In this document: piece after piece, positions 8,311 to 18,984 of the stretch
How the letters are laid out: the number at the start of each line of letters is the position of its first letter
How positions within the stretch are numbered: the first letter of the stretch is position 1
From: RYN-230 sp963841695
GTDB lineage: Bacteria > Actinomycetota > Actinomycetes > Streptosporangiales > Streptosporangiaceae
Length of the DNA: 64,000 bases
Assembly (NCBI GenBank): GCA_963841695.1
Contig: CAWJDQ010000006.1
Location: 372,001 to 436,000 of the forward strand
Direction of reading: 5' to 3'
Notes under the pieces: model-generated
What the model was told of the DNA's origin: nothing
The model's input: only the letters and a program-made list of their open reading frames with translations
Database searches by the model: none
Position numbers and translations under genes: made by a program

Positions 8311-11300
8311 TTAGCTGCAGCCGCTGGTGGCGCCGCAGCCTTCGCAGACGTAGCAGCTGCCGGCCGGGCGCATCTTGGTCCCGCAGGTCAGGCACAGCGG
8401 GGCGTCCGCGGTACGACCCTGCTGGGCCTCGATCAGCTCGGTGGAGCTGTGCGGCTGGTACGCCCCGGCGGGCGGCTCCGCCTGCTCGTCCGATCGGCCC
8501 TGGGGCCGCTCGACGGGCGCGGACTGGGCCATCTCCCCTGGGTCCTGCTCTTCGGCCAGCGCGGTCGGGTCCTCACCGGCCAGCTGGGCGGTGCGCTCGC
8601 TGGCGGACAGGATGCCCATCTCGGCCCGGGTCTCGTAGGGCAGGTGATCCAGGGCCAGCCGGCGGAACACGTAGTCCAGAACGGAGCTGGCGATCCGGAT
8701 GTCCGGGTCGTCAGTGATGCCGGCCGGCTCGAAGCGCATGTTGGTGAACTTCTCCACCCACTTCTCCAGCGGCACGCCGTACTGAAGGCTGATGGAGATC
8801 GCCATCGAGAACGCGTCCATCACGCCCGCCAGGGTGGATCCCTGCTTGCCGAGCTTCAGGAAGAGCTCACCCACGCCGTCGTCCGGGTACTTGGACGCCG
8901 TCATGTAACCCTCGGCGCCCGCCACGGAGAAGCTGGTCACGGACGCGGTGCGGTTCTTCGGCAGCCGCCTGCGCACCGGCCGGACCTCGTGCGGCGTGGC
9001 GGCGGCCTCGGCGGCCGGCTTCTTCCGGGCGTCGGACAGCGGCTGGCCGACCTTGCAGTTGTCCCGGTAGACCGCCAGGGCCTTCAGCCCGAGCTTCCAG
9101 CCCTCGAGGTAGATGGACTCGATGTCCTCGACCGTGGCCGACTCCGGCAGGTTCACGGTCTTCGAGATGGCCCCGGAGAGCGCGGGCTGCACCGCGGCCA
9201 TCATCCGCACGTGACCCATCGGGCCAATAGAGCGCTCGCCCATAGCGCAGTCGAAGACCTCGTAGTGGTCGGGCCTGAGGCCGGGCGCATCGACGACGTG
9301 GCCATGCTCGGCGATGTACTCGACGATCGCCTCCGCCTGCTCCGGCTGGTAGCCCAGGTTCTTCAGGGCGCGCGGCACGGTCTGGTTGACGATCTGCATG
9401 GAGCCGCCGCCGACCAGCTTCTTGAACTTGACCAGGGCCAGGTCGGGCTCGACCCCGGTGGTGTCGCAGTCCATCATCAGGCCGATGGTGTTGTGGCTGA
9501 CCATGCCGTTGGCCACATAGGTCACGTTGGCCGGGACAGACAGGTCATAGGTGGGCTGGATGCCGCCGTCTTCGTTACTGGCTACGCGCTCGAAGAGATA
9601 GCCGAGCGCATGTCCAAGCTGGGAATCGAGGGTCTCCGCGAACAGCTGGCGGGCTAGCATCCGGGGAACCCCGCCCGTCTTCCTGATGGACTGCAGCACC
9701 GCGCCGCGTGCGATATGCCCGGCCGGGGCCAGCCTCATCCAGGCCTCTCCGGGCAGGAAGACGTAGTCCTTCTTGGCCGACCGATCCGGCTCCAGGGCCG
9801 CCATCAGCTTCGACTTGCGCTCGCCGATGAATCCGACCAGCTCGTCGAAGTTCAGCGCGTGATCGACATTACGCAGCCGCACCTGGAGGATGTCGCCGCC
9901 CCATCCGCTGGTCGTCCGCCTGGTCGTCGTGGCCAGGCTGAGGGCGAGCAGCAGGGCGCGGGTTTCCGCGGCAAAGGATTCATGAGCCGTCGAGATGCTC
10001 GGCACGCCGGCCGCAACGGTCCCGTCGGCTTCAAACAGCCCGCGCAGGAACGCCGCGTAGACGGCTGGGTCGTTAGCCTCCAGGATCGCGGACGGCACTC
10101 GGGGAATCCATCCCTTGCCGACATGGTCCGCCCGCGGCAGGGTCTTCGCGAATCCCGCCGCTTGCCACCACCGGGCCAGCCGAACGGACTGCAGCGTCAC
10201 CTCCCGGTATCCCTCCTGCTGGGTAACCACAGGAGACAGGCCGAACAGTTCCTTGCTGAGCACGCCCAGCCGATCGACCACGTCCAGGTCGCTGTCCGAG
10301 ACGCACAGCCGAACGCCTTTCGCGTGCAGACTGCCATCACCCATGAAGTACCCGGCCAGCTCGGCAAGGTCGGCGGTCACTTCACCAGGCACCTGCAGGT
10401 TCCGGTCGCCGGCGTAGTAGGCCTGATCGAGCACGGGAAGCGGCACCCGCCGCGGCTTGCCGACGAGCTCTCCCATCTGCAGCGGTACCAGGTCACCAGG
10501 AGCTACGTCGGCCAGCCGCTTCCATGCCCAGGCGCCGGACTGCGCGTCTACGATCTTCACCCGGTGGGTCAGCGTGCCCTGGATGGCATATCCACCCTCC
10601 GTGCGGATCGCCCGGGTGGGCTCCTCGCCATTCACGAAGAACTTGGCTGCCCGCTGCGGCCCCTCATCCGTGGAGACCATGAGGTCGAGCTCCTGCCAGC
10701 GGTCTCCGTAGACATCGCCCAGCTCCGCGAGCCGGACCAGTCCGCGATCCGTGGTGACCAGTGTGTCTCCGGTGAGGCAGCCGGTTGGCGCGAGCAGCGA
10801 AGCCTGCGCGTTCCGGTAGCCGTTCTTCTCCCCCAGCGCGACGCACTTGTCCCAGGCCTTGTTGGCGGCGGCGAGGATCTCCCCGTCCATCCCGCTCACC
10901 GACTTGATCTGGTGACTGGCCTCGGCGTGCTTGCGCATGACCCGCTTGTGGGCGGTCGCGTTCCGCTCGTAGCCGTCGTACGGCCCGACGACCGCCGCCA
11001 GCTCCGCGGAGCGGCGGTAGGCCGTCCCCGTCATCAGGGAGGTGATGGCCGCCGCGATGGCCCGCCCGCCGTCGGAGTCATAGGCGTGGCCGGTCGCCAT
11101 CAGCAGCGCGCCGAGGTTCGCGTAGCCGATGCCGAGCTGCCGGTACGCCCGGGTGGTCTCGGTGATCTTCTCGGTCGGGAAGTCCGCGAAGCAGATGGAG
11201 ATGTCCATGGCCGTGATGATCAGCTCAGTGATCTGCCGGAACCGCTCCACCGCGAAGGTGTCGTCCTCCCGGAGGAACTTGAGCAGGTTGATGCTGGCCA

Positions 11301-12426
11301 GGTTGCACGATGAATTGTCCAGGTGGACATACTCGCTGCACGGGTTGCTGGCCGTGATCCGGCCCGACTCGGGGCAGGTGTGCCAGTCGTTGATCGTGCC
11401 GTCGTACTGGATCCCGGGGTCGGCGCAGGCCCAGGCCGCCTGGGCCATCTTGCGGAACAGGGCCCGGGCGTCCACGGTCTCGACCGTCTCCCCGGTCAGC
11501 CGCGCGGCCAGGTCGAACTTGGCGTCCCGCTCCACCGCGTGCATGAAATCGTCGGAGACCCGGACCGAGTTGTTGGCGTTCTGGTACTGGACGCTCGCGA
11601 TGTCCTTGCCGCCCAGGTCCATGTCAAACCCTGCGTCACGGAGGACCCGGACCTTTTCTTCCTCGCGCATCTTGGTCTCGATGAACTCCTCCACGTCGGG
11701 GTGATCGACGTCGAGGACGACCATCTTCGCGGCCCGCCGGGTGGCCCCGCCGGACTTGATGGTGCCGGCCGACGCGTCCGCGCCGCGCATGAAGGAAACG
11801 GGCCCGCTGGCCGTGCCACCGGAGGAGAGCAGCTCTTTGGAGGACCGGATCCGGGACAGGTTGACCCCGGCACCGGAGCCGCCCTTGAAGATCAGTCCTT
11901 CTTCCTTGTACCAGTCCAGGATCGAGTCCATCGTGTCGTCAACCGCCAGGATGAAACACGCGGATACCTGCTGCGGGGAGCTGGTCCCGACGTTGAACCA
12001 GACCGGGGAGTTGAAGGCGAAGATCTGGTGTATGAGCGCGTAGGCGAGCTCGTGCTCGAAGATCTCCGCGTCCTGGGGGCTGGCGAAGTACCCGTTCTCG
12101 CGGCCGGCCGCGGCGTACTTCCCGACCACGCGGTCAACCAGCTGCTTGAGGCTCCACTCCCGGTCCGGGGTGCCGACCGCGCCCCGGAAATACTTGGTGG
12201 TGACGATGTTGGCGGCGTTGACGGACCAGAAGTCAGGGAATTCGACACCACGCTGCTCGAAGTTGATGGTGCCGTCCCGCCAGTTGGTCATGACGACATC
12301 ACGGCGTTCCCAGGTGACCTCGTCGTACGGGTGCACGCCCTCCCGGGTGTGGATCCGCCCGATCGTGAGCCCCTTGCGCGAACCCCTGCCTCCGCGAGGC
12401 GCAGATCCGCTCACCGTCTCCGTCAT
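8311..12426 (-). CDS. nrdJ: adenosylcobalamin-dependent (class II) ribonucleotide reductase with intein
   Basis: Reduces ribonucleotides to deoxyribonucleotides using coenzyme B12. The 1371-aa precursor contains a 430-aa intein (residues 550-979), leaving a 941-aa enzyme of usual length for actinobacterial NrdJ. NPCSEYVHLD at 361-370 carries the thiyl-radical cysteine (Cys363). Cys157 (SACFIL) and Cys374 (NSSCNL) fit the redox pair region. The phosphate-binding loop LAPTG/TIGLMMD is the intein site. The C-terminus is a Cys-rich tail with CLTCGTK and CEGCGATSGCS that re-reduces the active site. It lies 110 bp downstream of nrdR and is probably co-transcribed and NrdR-repressed. Function depends on protein splicing. 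Confidence 0.97.
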   Translation of the reverse strand: MTETVSGSAPRGGRGSRKGLTIGRIHTREGVHPYDEVTWERRDVVMTNWRDGTINFEQRGVEFPDFWSVNAANIVTTKYFRGAVGTPDREWSLKQLVDRVVGKYAAAGRENGYFASPQDAEIFEHELAYALIHQIFAFNSPVWFNVGTSSPQQVSACFILAVDDTMDSILDWYKEEGLIFKGGSGAGVNLSRIRSSKELLSSGGTASGPVSFMRGADASAGTIKSGGATRRAAKMVVLDVDHPDVEEFIETKMREEEKVRVLRDAGFDMDLGGKDIASVQYQNANNSVRVSDDFMHAVERDAKFDLAARLTGETVETVDARALFRKMAQAAWACADPGIQYDGTINDWHTCPESGRITASNPCSEYVHLDNSSCNLASINLLKFLREDDTFAVERFRQITELIITAMDISICFADFPTEKITETTRAYRQLGIGYANLGALLMATGHAYDSDGGRAIAAAITSLMTGTAYRRSAELAAVVGPYDGYERNATAHKRVMRKHAEASHQIKSVSGMDGEILAAANKAWDKCVALGEKNGYRNAQASLLAPTGCLTGDTLVTTDRGLVRLAELGDVYGDRWQELDLMVSTDEGPQRAAKFFVNGEEPTRAIRTEGGYAIQGTLTHRVKIVDAQSGAWAWKRLADVAPGDLVPLQMGELVGKPRRVPLPVLDQAYYAGDRNLQVPGEVTADLAELAGYFMGDGSLHAKGVRLCVSDSDLDVVDRLGVLSKELFGLSPVVTQQEGYREVTLQSVRLARWWQAAGFAKTLPRADHVGKGWIPRVPSAILEANDPAVYAAFLRGLFEADGTVAAGVPSISTAHESFAAETRALLLALSLATTTRRTTSGWGGDILQVRLRNVDHALNFDELVGFIGERKSKLMAALEPDRSAKKDYVFLPGEAWMRLAPAGHIARGAVLQSIRKTGGVPRMLARQLFAETLDSQLGHALGYLFERVASNEDGGIQPTYDLSVPANVTYVANGMVSHNTIGLMMDCDTTGVEPDLALVKFKKLVGGGSMQIVNQTVPRALKNLGYQPEQAEAIVEYIAEHGHVVDAPGLRPDHYEVFDCAMGERSIGPMGHVRMMAAVQPALSGAISKTVNLPESATVEDIESIYLEGWKLGLKALAVYRDNCKVGQPLSDARKKPAAEAAATPHEVRPVRRRLPKNRTASVTSFSVAGAEGYMTASKYPDDGVGELFLKLGKQGSTLAGVMDAFSMAISISLQYGVPLEKWVEKFTNMRFEPAGITDDPDIRIASSVLDYVFRRLALDHLPYETRAEMGILSASERTAQLAGEDPTALAEEQDPGEMAQSAPVERPQGRSDEQAEPPAGAYQPHSSTELIEAQQGRTADAPLCLTCGTKMRPAGSCYVCEGCGATSGCS
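9490..10779 (-). other. intein with LAGLIDADG homing endonuclease inside NrdJ
   Basis: In-frame insertion of 430 residues from Cys550 to Asn979 of the NrdJ precursor. Block A is CLTGDTLV, block B contains GTLTHRV (the TxxH motif), endonuclease blocks are LAGYFMGDGS (about 691) and FLRGLFEADGT (about 793), and block G is VANGMVSHN followed by extein Thr980. Splice nucleophiles Cys1, penultimate His and terminal Asn are all present, so splicing should work. Removal restores APTG-TIGLMMD, the conserved substrate loop. Both acidic endonuclease motifs are kept, so homing activity is plausible. Confidence 0.95.
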
Positions 12427-12536
12427 GTCCTTCCCCCTTCCGGGACCGCCCTGGGTCCCACGCGGGCCCGGCCAGGCCCATTCGTCGATGTATCGATGTA
12501 CTCGTGCGAACTCCGAACTCCGAACTCACTTGCTGG

Positions 12537-13013
12537 TCAGGAGCGGGACGCCAGCGCGCCCGTCTCCTGCCGCGCCGTGCGCAGCGCGGAAATCTCATCC
12601 TCGAAATCAGTGAGCGACTCAAACCCCCGGTAGACCGAGGCGAACCGCAGATAAGCCACCTCGTCCAGGTCACGCAGCGGCCCGAGGATCGCCAGGCCCA
12701 CCTCGTGCGAGGGGACCTCGCCCGCCCCCCGGGCCCGGATCGTGTCCTCGACCTGCTGGGCCAGGATCGCCAGCTGGTCTTCGGTGACCGGCCTGCCCTG
12801 GCAGGCCCGGCGGACCCCGCGAACGATCTTCTCGCGGGTGAACGGCTCGGTCGCGCCGCTGCGCTTGCCCACCATCAGGATGACCGTCTCCTGGGTGGTG
12901 AAGCGCCGCCCGCAGGCCGGGCACGACCGGCGCCGGCGGATGGCGGCGCCGTCATCGGCGGTCCTGCTGTCGATGACCCGGCTTTCCTCGTTCTTGCAGT
13001 ACGGGCAGAACAC
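12537..13013 (-). CDS. nrdR: transcriptional repressor NrdR
   Basis: A 158-aa Zn-ribbon/ATP-cone repressor that senses dATP/ATP and represses ribonucleotide reductase genes. The Zn ribbon is FCPYC at residues 2-6 with CPAC about 28 residues later. The ATP-cone follows with VGKRSGATEPFTREKI, ACQGRPVTED and VAYLRFASVYRGF. I chose the GTG at 13013: the family starts at this Cys-containing ribbon, and GGAGGTGATC lies just upstream. A start at 13040 would add nine unrelated residues. It is first in the nrdR-nrdJ unit. Confidence 0.96.
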   Translation of the reverse strand: MFCPYCKNEESRVIDSRTADDGAAIRRRRSCPACGRRFTTQETVILMVGKRSGATEPFTREKIVRGVRRACQGRPVTEDQLAILAQQVEDTIRARGAGEVPSHEVGLAILGPLRDLDEVAYLRFASVYRGFESLTDFEDEISALRTARQETGALASRS

Positions 13014-13059
13014 ACGATCACCTCCCCGGGGGCGGCCCAAAGCCAGGAGAACTCTCCTG

Positions 13060-13110
13060 ACACCACAACTTGTACGTGAACTACAGCGCTGTAACTACTA
13101 TATCTTGTGG
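13060..13110 (-). promoter_or_regulatory. nrdR-nrdJ promoter with two NrdR-type boxes
   Basis: On the minus strand, 13110-13095 reads CCACAAGATATAGTAG and 13075-13060 reads GTACAAGTTGTGGTGT. Against the 16-bp NrdR consensus acaCwAtATaTwGtgt I count about 13 and 11 matches. The first overlaps a TATAGT -10-like hexamer at 13097-13102. The two boxes start 35 bp apart, with a perfect palindrome TACAGCGCTGTA at 13082-13093 between them. Autorepression of the nrdR-nrdJ unit is inferred. Confidence 0.72.
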
Positions 13111-13221
13111 TCACGCTAGAACAGACACCCAGCGCTGCGCAAGCGGCGACGCGCCGGTTCCGCGATTTTCCGGTAGACCCCGTGCGGCCGCCCGGGGAAG
13201 CGCGGGCATCCAGCCGGGAAA

Positions 13222-13301
13222 CCAGCCCCGGGCGCGGCCAGCCCCGGAGGTGGCCAGCCCCGGACGCGGCCAGCCCCGGACGCGGCCAGCCGCGGCCCGA
13301 A
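13222..13301. repeat. five tandem 16-bp repeats
   Basis: Units of type ccagccccggacgcgg start at 13222, 13238, 13254 and 13270, with a decayed fifth at 13286. They lie in the 489-bp space between the nrdR start and the LysM gene stop. No gene is seen in 13111-13502 and nothing else was recognised there. Confidence 0.85.
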
Positions 13302-13502
13302 GCGGGCAGGGAACTCTCCCCCGTGGCGCCAGTCGCGTCAGCAGGCGCCCAGCGAAGCTAACGGAGGGACCGGCCGCCTGGACCGAGCCCCGGCCGGGAA
13401 CCGCGGGGGAAGCACGGACGGCAGCCCCGCCGGGCCGAACTGCCCGGCTGCGCGGAGCCGGCCAGGAAAAGCCGGGCCGGGCGGAAACCGGGTCACGGTG
13501 CC

Positions 13503-14351
13503 TCAGCCCCTGGGCACCCAGAGGCTCTCACCGGGCACCACGACCTGGCTGCCCAGCGCGTTGAACTCCATGATCTGCTGGATGACCACCCGCGGGTCGG
13601 CCTGGGGCTCCGCGGCCAGCGCGATCGACCACAGGGACTGGCCTGGCTTGACCACTACCTGCCGCATGGCCGCCCGGACCGCGGACGGCGGCACGCCGCG
13701 GTTAGCCGCCTGGGCCCCGGACGCCAGGGCCAGCAGCACCGGGGTGATGACCGCCACCAGCACGAGAACCGCGGAAGCCCAGACCAGCCGGCGCCCGCGC
13801 CGGGTCAGCCTGGTCCGCCGGGCCCGTCCCGCCGGTACCCGGGCCGGGCCGGACACGGGCCGGGCTCCCCGCTCGCCGGAGGGCACTGACGCCTGCCCGG
13901 CGCGCCGGGGATGACCCGGCGCCTGCGCGGGCCTGCGTGGCGCGGCGGGGGGCGCCATGGGATGGGCCGGGATCTGGTCGTCGGGTGCCGTCCGGGGGCG
14001 GGGCAGCACCGGGACGCCCCCGGCCGCCGGGGGCCGGCCCACCCGGGCATCCCCGGAGGTCCGCGACTCCGGCGCAGCTGGCCCGGAGACGACCGGCATG
14101 GGCGTGTCCGGCACCACCCAGAGCCGGGGGCGGGCCGGCGATTTCCGGGCGCCCCGCGGCCGGGCCAGCCTCGCGTTATCCGCCGGCGCCGGCGCCGACA
14201 CGCCGGGGACGTTCCGATTTTCTGGCCGGGATGCCGCCGCGCGGGGCTCACCCGGACGGAACTGGCCCGGTCGCCCGCCAGCCCGAGAATTCCCAGCACG
14301 GAGCGGGCGGACCAGGGCCTTGGGCTTCTTGCCCACGCTCATCACGCTCAC
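13503..14351 (-). CDS. LysM-domain single-pass membrane protein, probably SOS-controlled
   Basis: A 282-aa protein with a long basic, Pro/Arg/Ala-rich N-terminal part (about 1-180), one transmembrane helix (about 188-212, WASAVLVLVAVITPVLLAL) and a C-terminal LysM module (about 230-282, VVVKPGQSLWSIALAAEP to VVVPGESLWVPRG). The LysM module should bind peptidoglycan outside the membrane. The GTG at 14351 has GAGGAGG at good spacing. The gene is divergent from lexA and its leader abuts the LexA-box array. By position and LysM content it recalls SOS-induced division inhibitors such as YneA. That role is an inference from context, not shown by sequence. Confidence 0.88.
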   Translation of the reverse strand: MSVMSVGKKPKALVRPLRAGNSRAGGRPGQFRPGEPRAAASRPENRNVPGVSAPAPADNARLARPRGARKSPARPRLWVVPDTPMPVVSGPAAPESRTSGDARVGRPPAAGGVPVLPRPRTAPDDQIPAHPMAPPAAPRRPAQAPGHPRRAGQASVPSGERGARPVSGPARVPAGRARRTRLTRRGRRLVWASAVLVLVAVITPVLLALASGAQAANRGVPPSAVRAAMRQVVVKPGQSLWSIALAAEPQADPRVVIQQIMEFNALGSQVVVPGESLWVPRG

Positions 14352-14365
14352 GCCAGCCTCCTCTG

Positions 14366-14429
14366 TCGAATGACCGTTCTATCGTACAGCCGTTCGATCG
14401 ATCACGCTTTCGATCGAATGACTGTACGG
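14366..14429. promoter_or_regulatory. array of four contiguous 16-bp LexA (SOS) boxes
   Basis: Four boxes lie end to end with no spacer: TCGAATGACCGTTCTA (14366), TCGTACAGCCGTTCGA (14382), TCGATCACGCTTTCGA (14398) and TCGAATGACTGTACGG (14414). Against the actinobacterial SOS consensus TCGAAC-N4-GTTCGA they match at 10, 11, 10 and 9 of 12 fixed positions. The array sits between the divergent LysM gene (ribosome site 3 bp away) and lexA (start 120 bp away), so it can control both. Confidence 0.85.
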
Positions 14430-14548
14430 TACAGGTGTAGCGCGGGGGTACGACATTTCCCACGCCATCGAACAGATGTTTGAGATCCTGAAGCGAAAGC
14501 GCTACCGTCTGCTACGGGGTCAGCCACCAGATCCGGAGGTCAGTACTG

Positions 14549-15352
14549 ATGGACAGCAGCTCGGACGACGACGGCGCGCCGGGCGCGCCGGGCGGGAGCG
14601 GCACGGATACGGCCGCGAGACCGAAAGGCCGGCCGGGACGGAAGCCGAAGGGCAGCGTGCCGACGGTAGTCACGGAGATGCCAGACCGGCCCGATCCTGA
14701 CCATGTGCTCACCTGGCGGCAACGCAAGGTCCTGCAAGTCATCCGGGATTCGGTGCAGCGGCGGGGCTACCCGCCGTCGATGCGGGAGATCGGCGAGGCG
14801 GTCGGGCTGACCAGCACCTCGAGCGTCTCCTACCAGCTGTCCACCCTGCAGAGCAAGGGATACCTGCGGCGTGACGCAGGCCGGCCGCGGACGGTGGAGG
14901 TCCGGCTGCCCGGGCACCCGGCGGTCCGGCCCGAGGCCGAACCCGACGACGAGGCTCCGCTGGACATCGCCTCGCAGGAAGCTACGTACGTCCCGCTGGT
15001 CGGCCGGATCGCGGCTGGTGGCCCGATCCTCGCCGAGGAGGCCATCGAAGACATCTTCCCGTTGCCCAAGCAGATCGTCGGCGACGGGACGCTGTTCCTG
15101 CTCAAGGTGGTCGGGGATTCCATGATCAACGCCGCGATCGCGGATGGCGACTGGGTGGTCGTCCGGCAGCAGCCGGTCGCGGAGAACGGCGACATCGTGG
15201 CGGCCATGATCGACGGTGAAGCCACGGTGAAGACGTTCAAGCGCTCCGGTGAGCATGTCTGGCTGATGCCGCACAACCCCGTGTACACGCCGATACCGGG
15301 AGACGAAGCCGCCATCCTGGGCCGCGTGGTGGCGGTACTCCGCCGCGTCTGA
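14549..15352 (+). CDS. lexA: SOS repressor LexA
   Basis: A 267-aa SOS repressor/autoprotease. A variable N-terminal extension (1-50) precedes the winged-helix domain (LTWRQRKVLQVIRDSVQRRG, then YPPSMREIGEAVGLTSTSSV as recognition helix). The cleavage site Ala-Gly lies in RIAAGGPIL (about residue 152). Catalytic Ser is in VVGDSMINAAI and catalytic Lys in GEATVKTFKR. The ATG at 14549 follows ggagg at 14536-14540. It is divergent from the LysM gene across the box array, hence autoregulated. It converges on leuS with 15 bp between stops. Confidence 0.97.
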   Translation: MDSSSDDDGAPGAPGGSGTDTAARPKGRPGRKPKGSVPTVVTEMPDRPDPDHVLTWRQRKVLQVIRDSVQRRGYPPSMREIGEAVGLTSTSSVSYQLSTLQSKGYLRRDAGRPRTVEVRLPGHPAVRPEAEPDDEAPLDIASQEATYVPLVGRIAAGGPILAEEAIEDIFPLPKQIVGDGTLFLLKVVGDSMINAAIADGDWVVVRQQPVAENGDIVAAMIDGEATVKTFKRSGEHVWLMPHNPVYTPIPGDEAAILGRVVAVLRRV

Positions 15353-15367
15353 GCTGGTCCGCCCAGA

Positions 15368-17920
<2,553 letters not shown>

Positions 17921-17960
17921 GGTGTTTCCTCAGCACTTGGTCGGTCCGGCTCCGGCAACA

Positions 17961-17986
17961 GAAAAGCCCCCCGGTCACGAGGGGCA
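17961..17986 (-). terminator. leuS leader intrinsic terminator (attenuator)
   Basis: On the minus strand GCCCCTC-loop-GGGGGGC is followed by CTTTTCT, a textbook hairpin plus T run, ending about 40 nt before the leuS start. An upstream hairpin has arms AGCCGCGC (18019-18012) and GCGCGGCT (17993-17986), directly abutting the terminator stem. A T tract is rare in this window, which strengthens the call. Confidence 0.75.
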
Positions 17987-18008
17987 GCCGCGCCAACGAC
18001 GGGGTCAG

Positions 18009-18047
18009 TCAGCGCGGCTCGGTAAGGACCAGCCGGTCGGAACGCAT
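18009..18047 (-). CDS. candidate leuS leader peptide (12 aa)
   Basis: ATG at 18047 to TGA at 18009 encodes MRSDRLVLTEPR, with Leu codons CTG and CTT; CTT is rare in this genome. The last codons and stop fall in the first arm of the upstream hairpin, so a ribosome stalled at the Leu codons could change folding before the terminator. No strong ribosome site is evident. This is an inference from geometry; a real attenuation peptide often has longer Leu runs. Confidence 0.5.
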   Translation of the reverse strand: MRSDRLVLTEPR

Positions 18048-18093
18048 GGCTCAAGGGTAGCGCACGGCGGCCGGCCTCGCCGCCGCTGCGCCG

Positions 18094-18492
18094 TCAGGTG
18101 CCGGCGGCCGCCTGGGCCAGCTTCGCGAGCGCCCCGCGCAGCGTCTGCACGGCGGCCGCGGTCGAGTCGGCGAGCCCGTGGCGCTCGGCGATCCAGGCCG
18201 GATCGTTGTAGCTGAGCCAGGTCTGCCCGCTCTCATCCGCCCAGGCGAGCGCCTTGAGCGGGAGGTCGATCCCGGCCGTCTGCTTGTCCTGCATGAGCGG
18301 GGTGCCACCGCGGGCGTTGCCAAACACCAGCAGCTCGGTGGGCCGCAACTGCAGGCCCACCTCGCGGGCGCCCGCCGCGTGGTCCACCCGGGCGAAGACC
18401 TGCAGCCCGGCCGCGGTGATGGCGTCGGTGAGCCGCTCGATCGTGTCCGGGACCGGGTAGTTACTGGGCAGGGTTATCAGTCCGTCCGTCAT
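18094..18492 (-). CDS. DUF302 family protein
   Basis: A 132-aa protein that is one DUF302 domain. Family features are the N-terminal two-fold strand, VFARVDHAAGAREVGLQLRPTELLVFGN, GTPLMQDKQTAGIDLPLKALAWADESG and WLSYNDPAWIAERHGL. The biochemical role of the family is not settled. There is no signal peptide, so it is probably cytoplasmic. It ends 34 bp before the leuS leader starts on the same strand, but that leader argues for a separate leuS promoter. Confidence 0.9.
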   Translation of the reverse strand: MTDGLITLPSNYPVPDTIERLTDAITAAGLQVFARVDHAAGAREVGLQLRPTELLVFGNARGGTPLMQDKQTAGIDLPLKALAWADESGQTWLSYNDPAWIAERHGLADSTAAAVQTLRGALAKLAQAAAGT

Positions 18493-18984
18493 CGCTCCAC
18501 CTCAGTTCGCGGTGTACCAGTCGCGGTTGTTCCGGTTCCAAGGGGCGCCGGCTCGCTCCCCGAGTATGGCCGGCCCACGCCCCCCGGGGCCGGGCGGGCA
18601 CGGAATCCCGGCAATACGGCCTTTGCCGTCCGGAACGGTTAATAGGACTGTGAAACACGCCCGGCCGCACAAACTCGCATGTCCCGCATTCGTGTTGACC
18701 GGCGGAACCGAATGTTAATAAGGTCGTCCAGGTCGTGGCGGCGTGCGCCTCCACGAATGGCGCTTTCGCCGGGATCATTCCCCCCGCCCGAGGCAGCCAG
18801 GGGGCGCATGGCCTCGTGCCGGGTGGGCGGCTACGGTCATTCCTGTGTCAGCGCCGGTGCTGGCCAGCGCCCGCACCGGAAACCCACCGGCGGGCAGGTG
18901 CGGCGAAAACGGTCTTTTTCGGGGAAACAATGAATGTTGCGGGACGATCTGGGATTCCCGTGATCAGGAAAGAGATAATGGCTG
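18493..18984. other. divergent intergenic region before the PKS-like gene
   Basis: This 492-bp stretch lies between the DUF302 gene and the PKS-like gene, and its middle is AT-richer than its surroundings. TTGACC at about 18696-18701 with TAATAA about 15 bp on is a weak plus-strand promoter candidate; the spacing is short. No RNA or repeat was recognised. Confidence 0.35.
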
